In this document: piece by piece, positions 1-6,522 of the stretch
Layout of the letters: the number at the start of each line of letters is the position of its first letter
Numbering within the stretch: the stretch's first letter is position 1
Assembly (NCBI RefSeq): GCF_009883055.1
Contig: NZ_WWVR01000038.1
Location: forward strand, 1 to 26,814
Reading direction: 5' to 3'
Origin: Blautia sp. BIOML-A1
Lineage (GTDB): Bacteria; Bacillota; Clostridia; Lachnospirales; Lachnospiraceae
Length of the DNA stretch: 26,814 nt
Notes under the pieces: generated by a model
Seen by the model: the letters and a program-made list of their open reading frames with translations, nothing else
Told to the model about the DNA's origin: nothing
Databases searched by the model: none
Program-made: the position numbers and the translations under genes

Positions 1-1131
1 ACAAACGGAATGCCTCGTGAAGACGGATATGACATCACAGTTGCATCCGAGATCATGGCAGTTCTCTGTCTTGCAAGTGACATCAAAGACCTGAAAGAAA
101 GACTTTCCAGAATCATCATCGGATATACATACGGTAAAGTTTCCGAGCAGAAACCGGTAACAGCCGGAGATCTTCATGCAGAAGGTGCTATGACAGCCCT
201 CCTCAAGGATGCCCTGAAACCAAACCTTGTACAGACACTGGAGCATGTTCCGGCAATCGTTCACGGTGGACCATTCGCAAACATCGCTCATGGATGTAAC
301 TCCGTAACTGCTACAAAGATGGCTATGAAACTCGCTGATTATGCGATCACAGAAGCCGGATTCGGTGCAGACCTCGGAGCAGAGAAATTCCTGGATATCA
401 AATGCCGTATGGCAGACCTGCATCCAAGTGCAGTAGTTATCGTAGCTACTGTACGTGCCCTGAAATACAACGGCGGCGTGGCAAAAGCTGACCTCAACAA
501 CGAGAACCTGGAAGCACTGGAAAAAGGTATCCCGAACCTTCTGAAACACGTAAGCAACATCAAGAACGTATACAAACTTCCATGCGTAGTTGCTATCAAT
601 GCATTCCCGACAGATACAAAGGCAGAGCTTGACTTTGTAGAAGCAAAATGTAAAGAACTTGGCGTAAACGTTGCTCTTTCTGAAGTATGGGCAAAAGGCG
701 GCGAAGGCGGAATCAAACTTGCAGAAGAAGTGATCCGTCTTGTTGAAGAACCAAACGACTTCTCCTACGCATACGAACTGGAAGGTTCCATCGAGGACAA
801 GCTGAACCAGATTGTACAGAAAGTATACGGTGGTAAGAAAGTAGTTCTTACAGCAAATGCTCAGAAACAGGCAAAACAGCTTGAGGCTCTCGGATTCGGC
901 AACTGCCCGATCTGCGTAGCCAAGACACAGTACAGCCTGACAGATGACCAGACCAAACTCGGTGCACCGACAGACTTCGAAGTTACTGTACGTAACCTCA
1001 AGATCTCCGCAGGAGCAGGCTTCATCGTAGCCCTCACAGGCGAGATCATGACCATGCCGGGACTCCCGAAAGTACCGGCTGCTGAGAGAATCGATGTAGA
1101 CGAGACCGGAAAGATTACTGGACTTTTCTAA
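1..1131 (+). CDS. fhs: Formate--tetrahydrofolate ligase (C-terminal part, cut by window start)
   Basis: This cytosolic enzyme joins formate to tetrahydrofolate using ATP, giving 10-formyl-THF, the entry step of the methyl branch of the Wood-Ljungdahl pathway and a C1 donor for purines. The open frame runs from base 1, so the ATG at 10 is an internal Met; about 376 residues are visible against a usual length near 556, so roughly a third is missing upstream. Recognisable family blocks include [17 protein letters not shown] at the window start, [14 protein letters not shown] (about residue 88), [13 protein letters not shown], and [16 protein letters not shown] near the C-terminus. It ends with TAA. 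The next genes, fchA and folD, carry out the following two steps, in the pathway order seen in acetogens. A 540-bp structured gap separates them, so co-transcription is uncertain. Confidence 0.97.
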   Translation, partial: TNGMPREDGYDITVASEIMAVLCLASDIKDLKERLSRIIIGYTYGKVSEQKPVTAGDLHAEGAMTALLKDALKPNLVQTLEHVPAIVHGGPFANIAHGCNSVTATKMAMKLADYAITEAGFGADLGAEKFLDIKCRMADLHPSAVVIVATVRALKYNGGVAKADLNNENLEALEKGIPNLLKHVSNIKNVYKLPCVVAINAFPTDTKAELDFVEAKCKELGVNVALSEVWAKGGEGGIKLAEEVIRLVEEPNDFSYAYELEGSIEDKLNQIVQKVYGGKKVVLTANAQKQAKQLEALGFGNCPICVAKTQYSLTDDQTKLGAPTDFEVTVRNLKISAGAGFIVALTGEIMTMPGLPKVPAAERIDVDETGKITGLF

Positions 1132-1212
1132 GAAATAGTCTCATATCTAAAAGGTTAATTTTTTGCTTTATAAAGCAGGGTAAATTATATTTTGGAAAAT
1201 AAGAAAACCTTT

Positions 1213-1469
1213 GCGAGGGGAGGGCGCTCACAGTTGCGAAGGCCGCTCTCCCCTCGCGCACCCCACCGGGCCACGCTATCAGGAATATTAGTTATAGATA
1301 GTCGACGAAACATGTCGATACCAACACCACATATTCCTTGGCTCCAAGTTTAATAAAGTTAATACTTTTGCAAAAAGAAACTTTTTCTTTTAATCTTTTC
1401 AGCGTGGCCAAGTAGGGGGAGTCTGAGGGGGACCTTCGGCCTTCGCAACTGTGAGATGGTCCCCCTCAG
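1213..1469. repeat. Nested inverted-repeat element with two hairpin ends
   Basis: Two hairpins form the ends. The left one pairs GCGAGGGGAG (1213-1222) with CTCCCCTCGC (1248-1257), extended by about four more pairs including one G-T. The right one pairs CTGAGGGGGACC (1423-1434) with GGTCCCCCTCAG (1458-1469). Their inner segments are perfect reverse complements of each other: CTCACAGTTGCGAAGGCC (1227-1244) and 1438-1455. Inside these, GGCCACGCT (1269-1277) pairs with AGCGTGGCC (1401-1409). The two ~65-70 nt ends are therefore inverted copies whose stems differ by compensating changes. This resembles palindrome-ended miniature elements or bacterial interspersed mosaic repeats; the class is an inference. 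Confidence 0.7.
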
Positions 1470-1548
1470 AGGTTTATTTGGTTTCCAAACCGGAGGGCTA
1501 TCGGGCAGTACCCGATAATGGCAACTTTGAGATGGTCCCCCTCAGAGG
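1445..1548 (+). repeat. 28-nt direct repeat, two copies
   Basis: The 28-nt block at 1445-1472, beginning GCAACTGTGAGATGG, recurs at 1521-1548 with a single difference (G to T at position 7). The first copy is the 3' half of the right hairpin of the palindromic element. The second lacks its own pairing partner, so it looks like a duplicated half-end. It could compete for pairing with 1423-1434. Confidence 0.75.
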
Positions 1549-1671
1549 GTTTCACATATTTCCAAATATGTAACAGGTCTTAGGATTTATCCTAAAAAGA
1601 TTATTATAATAACAGAAAATAAAAGAAAAAAGCCCCTTTTATTGGGTCACCTTTTTTCCGGAGGAGAAAAA

Positions 1672-2301
1672 ATGGGATTTTCCACTAGCACATGCACAGA
1701 ATTCGTAGAAGTCCTCGCCTCTAAAGCCCCGGTACCGGGCGGCGGTGGTGCTTCAGCTCTGGTTGGAGCAGTTGGTACAGCACTTGGAAACATGGTAGGC
1801 AGTCTTACTGTAGGTAAGAAGAAATATGCAGACGTAGAGGATGAAATGTGGGAACTGAAAGCAAAATGCGATCAGCTTCAGAAGGATTTCCTTCGTCTGA
1901 TCGAAAGAGATGCGGAAGTTTTTGAGCCTCTTTCCAAAGCCTATGGTATGCCAAAAGAAACAGAAGAAGAAAAAGCAGAAAAAGCCCGTGTCATGGAGAT
2001 CGTACTTAAGGATGCCTGCTCTGTACCGATGGAGATTATGGAGAAATGCTGTGAAGCAATCGAACTGATCGTTGAATTTGGTGCAAAAGGATCCAAACTT
2101 GCAATCAGCGATGCAGGTGTTGGTGCAGCTTTCTGCAAGGCAGCATTACAGGGAGCAAGCCTGAATGTTTATATCAACACAAAATCCATGGCTGACAGAG
2201 AATATGCGGAAGAACTTAACAAGAAAGCGGATGCAATGCTTGAAAAATACTGCAAGATTGCAGACGAAACATTCGAAAGCGTTCTTGGACGCCTGAAATA
2301 A
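1672..2301 (+). CDS. fchA: Methenyltetrahydrofolate cyclohydrolase, FchA type
   Basis: FchA interconverts 10-formyl-THF and 5,10-methenyl-THF in the cytosol, the second step of the methyl branch. The 209-aa product matches the formiminotransferase-cyclodeaminase-like cyclohydrolase family in length and motifs: the N-terminal APVPGGGGASALVGAVG loop (residues 19-35), then SLTVGKKKY, an acidic helical region around residues 90-110, and SDAGVGAAFCKAALQGASLNV towards the C-terminus. I chose the ATG at 1672 because GGAGGAG lies just upstream at 1660-1666; a TTG at 1642 would add ten residues but has no such site. folD follows 39 bases downstream, so the two are very likely co-transcribed. A dedicated cyclohydrolase here matters because the neighbouring FolD seems to lack its own cyclohydrolase residues. 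Confidence 0.93.
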   Translation: MGFSTSTCTEFVEVLASKAPVPGGGGASALVGAVGTALGNMVGSLTVGKKKYADVEDEMWELKAKCDQLQKDFLRLIERDAEVFEPLSKAYGMPKETEEEKAEKARVMEIVLKDACSVPMEIMEKCCEAIELIVEFGAKGSKLAISDAGVGAAFCKAALQGASLNVYINTKSMADREYAEELNKKADAMLEKYCKIADETFESVLGRLK

Positions 2302-2340
2302 TATCTGATAATACGACAATTAGCGGAGGAAATATACAAA

Positions 2341-3195
2341 ATGGCAAAGCAGTTATTAGGTAAAGAAGTAACAGCAGCACTGAATGAAAAAATCAAAGCA
2401 AATGTAGCAGAATTACAGGGAAAGGGTGTAAACCCGACTCTGTGCATCATTCGTGTTGGTGAGAACCCAAGTGACATTTCTTATGAAAGAGGAGCAACAA
2501 AACGCTGCGAAACTCTTGGTGTGGCATGTGAAAAAATCCTTCTCCCGGGAGATGTATCCCAGGAAGAACTTCTGGCAACTATCGACAAAGTAAACAAAGA
2601 CGATCATATCCACGGCGTTCTTCTGTTCCGTCCGCTTCCGAAACATCTGGATCAGGCAGTGATCGAAAACGCACTTGCAGCAGAAAAAGACGTTGACTGC
2701 ATGACAGATCTTTCCATGTCTGGTGTATTCACAGGCAAAAAGATTGGATTCCCGCCATGTACACCACAGGCCTGCATGGAGATCCTGGACCATTACGGAA
2801 TCGACTGCACAGGCAAGAAGGCTGTTGTGATCGGAAGAAGCCTTGTTGTTGGAAAACCGGCTGCTATGATGCTGGTTAAGAAAAACGCAACCGTAACCAT
2901 CTGCCATACAAGAACTGTTGATATGCCGTCTGTTGCAAAAGAAGCAGACATCGTGATCGTAGCAGCCGGACGTGCAGGCGTTGTCGGAGCTGACTATGTC
3001 AGAGAAGGACAGACAATCATCGATGTAGGTATCAATGTAAATGCAGAAGGCAAACTTTGCGGAGACGTTGATTACGCAGCAGTTGAGCCGATCGTTGATG
3101 CGATCACACCTGTTCCTGGCGGAGTTGGAAGTGTTACAACATCCGTTCTTGTAGGACATGTAGTAGAAGCTGCAATGAGAAAGGTAAATGAATGA
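2341..3195 (+). CDS. folD: Methylene-THF dehydrogenase, FolD family, probably without cyclohydrolase activity
   Basis: FolD oxidises or reduces 5,10-methylene-THF with NAD(P), and in most bacteria also hydrolyses methenyl-THF. The 284-aa protein shows family landmarks: VGENPSDISYERG (39-51), RPLP (97-100), KDVDCM (116-121), FPPCTPQACMEIL, the nucleotide-binding VVIGRSLVVGKPAAMML, and PVPGGVGSVTTSVL near the end. The Tyr of the active-site Tyr-x-x-x-Lys pair is Tyr48, but the position four residues on is Ala52, and the conserved Gln before PLP aligns with Phe96; the Asp (Asp119) is kept. In human and E. coli FolD the Lys and Gln are needed for cyclohydrolysis. Together with fchA upstream this suggests a dehydrogenase-only FolD (inference). 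RBS CGGAGGA lies about 11 bases upstream of ATG 2341. The stop overlaps the next start (ATGA). Confidence 0.93.
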   Translation: MAKQLLGKEVTAALNEKIKANVAELQGKGVNPTLCIIRVGENPSDISYERGATKRCETLGVACEKILLPGDVSQEELLATIDKVNKDDHIHGVLLFRPLPKHLDQAVIENALAAEKDVDCMTDLSMSGVFTGKKIGFPPCTPQACMEILDHYGIDCTGKKAVVIGRSLVVGKPAAMMLVKKNATVTICHTRTVDMPSVAKEADIVIVAAGRAGVVGADYVREGQTIIDVGINVNAEGKLCGDVDYAAVEPIVDAITPVPGGVGSVTTSVLVGHVVEAAMRKVNE

Positions 3196-3953
3196 TCAGA
3201 AACAAAAAAGCAATGCTCTTTTGTTCACAGATGATACTGACGGGTGCCCTTATGACAGGGGCACCTTGTCTGGTCTTTGGGGACAACACACAGACATCTG
3301 AAATTTCACAGATCTCAGACCATTCCGGAGAAGGACAGATCCACAAGCCGGAACATCCTGAGGCACCGGATTTTACTTCAGACCCGAATTTTATAGATGA
3401 TTCCACAGACAACACAGCCGGTTATTATACAATTGTTGGAACCACCACGGTTTCGCTGGATCAGATGACTTCTCAGTACAATTCGCATGGTCAGGAATAT
3501 CCGTCTGCCGCCCTCAAAGAAGGCGGGGCAGAGACGATAGAGGATTTTTGCACGATTATTCTAGAGGAGGCGAATGCAGAAGGCATCCGTGGGGAAGTTG
3601 TATTTGAACAGGCCATGCTTGAGACAGGATGGCTTGCATATGGAGGTGATTCCGGGATTTCCCAGTACAATTTTGCCGGCCTTGGAACCACAGGCGGCGG
3701 TGTCCAGGGTGTCTCCTATCCTGATGTGAGGACCGGTATCCGTGCACAGGTACAGCATCTCAAAGCATATGCCTGTGATGAAGCACTGAACCAGGACTGT
3801 GTAGACACACGCTTCGATATGGTACGAAGAGGCAGTGCTCCCTATGTGGAATGGCTTGGACAGCAGGAAAATCCAAATGGAGGCGGCTGGGCAGCCGGAG
3901 CTGATTACGGAGCAAAACTGATCCGCTTACTGAGTGAACTTAAAGAGAAATAA
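3192..3953 (+). CDS. Secreted glucosaminidase-domain protein
   Basis: This is a probable cell-wall hydrolase of the endo-beta-N-acetylglucosaminidase family (glycoside hydrolase 73 type, PF01832), acting on peptidoglycan outside the membrane. The 253-aa product begins with a signal peptide: MIRNKK, then a hydrophobic stretch to about residue 30 (CLVFG), with cleavage nearby. Residues 31-75 are a polar, acidic linker. The catalytic domain covers about residues 105-250, with the likely general acid Glu144 in AMLETGWL, then SQYNFAGLGTTGGG and PDVRTGIRAQVQHLKAYA. The ATG overlaps the folD stop by ATGA, so it is translationally coupled to folD although functionally unrelated. A clear terminator after it is not visible. 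The exact bond cut cannot be told from sequence. Confidence 0.88.
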   Translation: MIRNKKAMLFCSQMILTGALMTGAPCLVFGDNTQTSEISQISDHSGEGQIHKPEHPEAPDFTSDPNFIDDSTDNTAGYYTIVGTTTVSLDQMTSQYNSHGQEYPSAALKEGGAETIEDFCTIILEEANAEGIRGEVVFEQAMLETGWLAYGGDSGISQYNFAGLGTTGGGVQGVSYPDVRTGIRAQVQHLKAYACDEALNQDCVDTRFDMVRRGSAPYVEWLGQQENPNGGGWAAGADYGAKLIRLLSELKEK

Positions 3954-4052
3954 AAGATTGACAAAAAATTATAAAATATGTTAAAAATATCACGATAATA
4001 TAGAAAACAGGCAAAACTTTGCATAAATTATTGAAATTTTTTCGCATTTCCC

Positions 4053-4081
4053 TTGTATATAATAACTATTTAATGTATAAT
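4053..4081 (+). promoter_or_regulatory. Probable sigma-A promoter of the hydrogenase operon
   Basis: TTGTAT (4053-4058), a 17-bp spacer and a perfect TATAAT (4076-4081) predict a start near 4088, giving a leader of about 70 nt before the first hydrogenase gene. The surrounding 200 bp (3954-4159) are very AT-rich and hold no gene. Confidence 0.5.
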
Positions 4082-4113
4082 GAAAACTATCATTACTGTG
4101 TAAAGTATACAAA

Positions 4114-4131
4114 TTGATAAACACAGATCAA
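4114..4131 (+). promoter_or_regulatory. Candidate Rex-type operator
   Basis: The 18-bp segment TTGATAAACACAGATCAA has TTGAT/ATCAA arms and matches the clostridial Rex consensus TTGTTAANNNNTTAACAA at about 10 of 14 defined positions; the right half is the weaker one. It lies just downstream of the predicted transcription start of the hydrogenase operon. Rex senses NADH/NAD and often controls such genes, so the site is plausible but not secure. Confidence 0.3.
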
Positions 4132-4159
4132 ATTACATTTTTAACAAGGAGGGAATCGA

Positions 4160-4639
4160 ATGTTAGATCAGTCTTATTATGTGAAGACAGATGAGATCAT
4201 CGAACACTACGGACGCAAACCGGCATCACTGATTCCGATCATGCAGGATATTCAGGCGGAATATCGTTACCTGCCGGGAGAGCTTCTGACCTATGTGGCA
4301 TCTAAGATCGGGGTTACCGAGGCAAAGGCTTACAGTGTTGCCACCTTTTATGAGAACTTTTCCTTTGAGCCGAAGGGTAAGTATGTGATCAAGGTCTGCG
4401 ACGGAACTGCCTGTCATGTACGTAAATCCATGCCGGTCAAGGAAGCCCTTATGAAAGAACTTGGCCTCAGTAACAAGAAGCATACAACGGATGACATGCT
4501 TTTTACAGTAGAGACGGTATCCTGTCTTGGTGCATGCGGACTCGCACCGACACTTACCGTAAATGACGAAGTACATCCGAAGATGACACCTGAAAAGGCA
4601 ATTGAGCTTTTGAATGAATTGAGAGGTGAGAAGGTATGA
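4160..4639 (+). CDS. hydC: NuoE-like [2Fe-2S] subunit of NADH-linked [FeFe] hydrogenase (HydC)
   Basis: This is the small thioredoxin-fold electron-transfer subunit of a trimeric cytosolic hydrogenase. The 159-aa length fits the NuoE/HydC family. The four [2Fe-2S] cysteines are visible as Cys80-x4-Cys85 (KVCDGTACHVRK) and Cys122-x3-Cys126 (SCLGACGLAP). The N-terminal helical part with IPIMQDIQAEYRYLP and KAYSVATFYENFSFEPKG is typical. The start ATG at 4160 has a strong AAGGAGGG site around 4146-4153. Its stop overlaps the next start (ATGA at 4636), so the NuoF-like subunit is translationally coupled. The gene order C-B-A, as found for electron-bifurcating hydrogenases of Thermotoga and acetogens, supports the assignment. 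Confidence 0.92.
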   Translation: MLDQSYYVKTDEIIEHYGRKPASLIPIMQDIQAEYRYLPGELLTYVASKIGVTEAKAYSVATFYENFSFEPKGKYVIKVCDGTACHVRKSMPVKEALMKELGLSNKKHTTDDMLFTVETVSCLGACGLAPTLTVNDEVHPKMTPEKAIELLNELRGEKV

Positions 4640-6507
4640 GTATTGTGAGTAAAGATGATCTGCTCAGGAAGCAGGCCGAAGTAAAAAATACCCTGGAATC
4701 TTTTACCTGTCGTATACTTGTCTGTTCAGGTACCGGATGTATTGCCTCCGGTGCACAGAAGATTTACGATGAGATGGTGAGACTCTGTGAGAATCTTGAC
4801 TGGGTAAGCATCGAGATGAAGAAGGACGTGCCGCATGTTGGTATCGTCAAGACAGGCTGCCAGGGCTTATGCGAACTTGGACCTCTGATGAAGATTGAAC
4901 CGTATGATTACCAGTATGTACATGTACAGGTGGAGGACTGTAAGGAGATCGTGGAGCGTACAGTCATGGGAGGAGAGCCTGTTACCCGTCTGTTCTACCG
5001 TGATCATGATAATGTCTGTCAGCATCCTTCAGACATTCCGTTTTTGAATCAGCAGACCAGGATTGTTCTTGAAAACTGCGGCAACATCGATGCAGAATCT
5101 ATTGACGAATATATTGCAGCAGGCGGATTCCAGGCTATGGCCAAAGCCTTCTTTGATATGACTCCGCAGGAAGTGATCGATGAAGTGACCAGATCCGGTC
5201 TTCGCGGCCGTGGCGGTGCCGGTTTCCCGGCAGGCAAGAAATGGTCACAGGTTGCACGTCAGAAAGAAAAAGTACGCTATGTAGTCTGCAACGGTGACGA
5301 AGGTGATCCGGGTGCGTTTATGGATGGCTCCGTAATGGAAGGTGATCCATACAAGATGATCGAAGGTATGACCATTGCCGCTTATGCAGTTGGTGCAGAG
5401 GATGGTTATATCTATGTGCGTGCAGAATATCCGCTGTCCGTCAAACGACTTCATATGGCGATCGAGCAGGCCGAATCCTATGGACTTCTCGGTGACAATA
5501 TTCTCGGCTCCGGTGTAAACTTCCATTTACATATCAACCGTGGAGCCGGTGCTTTCGTATGTGGTGAGGGTTCAGCACTTACCGCATCCATCGAAGGCAA
5601 GAGAGGTATGCCGCGTGTCAAACCTCCTCGTACTGTAGAGAAAGGACTCTGGGAGAAACCTACTGTCCTCAATAACGTAGAAACCTATGCCAACGTTCCA
5701 AAGATCATCCTTCAGGGTGCTGACTGGTTCCATACCATCGGAACAGAGGGAAGCCCGGGAACCAAGACCTTCTCTCTGACAGGTTCCATTGAGAACACAG
5801 GTCTGATCGAAGTTCCTATGGGAACAAGTCTCCGTCACATTATCTATGATATCGGCGGCGGACTTAAGAACGGAGCTGTTTTCAAGGGCGTACAGATTGG
5901 CGGACCATCCGGCGGCTGTCTGATCGAGGATCAGCTCGACCGTCCTCTTGATTTTGACTCTGTCAAATCTTTTGATGCGATCATGGGTTCCGGCGGCCTT
6001 GTAGTTATGGATGACAATACCTGTATGGTAGAGGTTGCCAGATTCTTCATGAACTTTACACAGAGAGAGAGCTGCGGTAAGTGTGTACCATGTCGTGAAG
6101 GTACCAAGCGTATGCTTGAGATCCTTGAGAGGATCGTAGAAGGCAAGGGCGAAATGTCAGATCTGGACGAGCTGGAAGAACTTGCTACCATGGTTCAGAG
6201 CATGGCTCTTTGCGGTCTCGGCAAGAGTGCTCCTCTTCCTGTTATCAGTACACTGAAACGCTTCCGCGACGAATATGAAGAACACATTCGTGACAAGAAA
6301 TGCCGTGCAAAAGTCTGTACAGCACTTCGTCAGTTCCACATCAATCCGGAATTCTGTATCGGCTGCGGCAAATGCGCGAAGAACTGCCCGGCAGGTGCGA
6401 TCAGCGGAAAGATCAAACATCCGTATCACATCAACAACGATGCATGTATCAAGTGCGGTGCATGTAAAGACAACTGTAACTTTGATGCGGTTTATGTGGA
6501 AGCATAG
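4636..6507 (+). CDS. hydB: NuoF-like flavoprotein subunit of NADH-linked [FeFe] hydrogenase (HydB)
   Basis: HydB carries FMN and is where NAD(H) reacts; in related complexes it is the site of flavin-linked bifurcation between NAD and ferredoxin. The 623-aa protein has three parts. An N-terminal thioredoxin-like domain holds [2Fe-2S] cysteines Cys30, Cys35, Cys75 and Cys79. The NuoF core includes RGRGGAGFPAGKKW, NGDEGDPGAFMDGS, GAGAFVCGEGSALTASIEG and the [4Fe-4S] motif SCGKCVPCREGT with the later Cys in ALCGLGKS. A C-terminal two-cluster ferredoxin domain has CIGCGKCAKNCPAG and CIKCGACKDNCNF. This architecture and length match HydB of trimeric bifurcating enzymes rather than complex I NuoF, which lacks the end domains. 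It sits between the NuoE-like and HydA genes; hydA starts 15 bases after its stop. Confidence 0.93.
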   Translation: MSIVSKDDLLRKQAEVKNTLESFTCRILVCSGTGCIASGAQKIYDEMVRLCENLDWVSIEMKKDVPHVGIVKTGCQGLCELGPLMKIEPYDYQYVHVQVEDCKEIVERTVMGGEPVTRLFYRDHDNVCQHPSDIPFLNQQTRIVLENCGNIDAESIDEYIAAGGFQAMAKAFFDMTPQEVIDEVTRSGLRGRGGAGFPAGKKWSQVARQKEKVRYVVCNGDEGDPGAFMDGSVMEGDPYKMIEGMTIAAYAVGAEDGYIYVRAEYPLSVKRLHMAIEQAESYGLLGDNILGSGVNFHLHINRGAGAFVCGEGSALTASIEGKRGMPRVKPPRTVEKGLWEKPTVLNNVETYANVPKIILQGADWFHTIGTEGSPGTKTFSLTGSIENTGLIEVPMGTSLRHIIYDIGGGLKNGAVFKGVQIGGPSGGCLIEDQLDRPLDFDSVKSFDAIMGSGGLVVMDDNTCMVEVARFFMNFTQRESCGKCVPCREGTKRMLEILERIVEGKGEMSDLDELEELATMVQSMALCGLGKSAPLPVISTLKRFRDEYEEHIRDKKCRAKVCTALRQFHINPEFCIGCGKCAKNCPAGAISGKIKHPYHINNDACIKCGACKDNCNFDAVYVEA

Positions 6508-6522
6508 GAAGGAGGCTGACTT

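Larger units (their letters stand above)
1132..1671. other. Non-coding gap between fhs and fchA, rich in palindromes
   Basis: I see no convincing gene in this 540-bp stretch. The first part has the short palindrome GCTTTATAAAGC near 1165-1176 but no clear terminator for fhs. The middle is a nested inverted-repeat element (listed separately). The 3' part carries a row of perfect small hairpins: TATCGGG/CCCGATA (1499-1517), ACATATTT/AAATATGT with a CC loop (1554-1571) and TTAGGAT/ATCCTAA (1580-1595). A TATAAT at 1605-1610 could be a -10 box for fchA, but no good -35 is visible at the right distance. Confidence 0.6.

Noticed and set aside
1445..1548. Two 28-nt repeats as a mini CRISPR array
   Set aside because: Only two copies, and one is half of a hairpin in a larger palindromic element. 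The 48-nt interval contains its own hairpins and no cas genes are near.
1642..1671. Upstream TTG start for fchA
   Set aside because: The ATG at 1672 has a strong GGAGGAG site and gives the normal family N-terminus.
4031..4063. TTGAAA (4031) with TATAAT (4058) as the hydrogenase promoter
   Set aside because: The spacer would be 21 bp, too long; TTGTAT (4053) with TATAAT (4076) at 17 bp is better.
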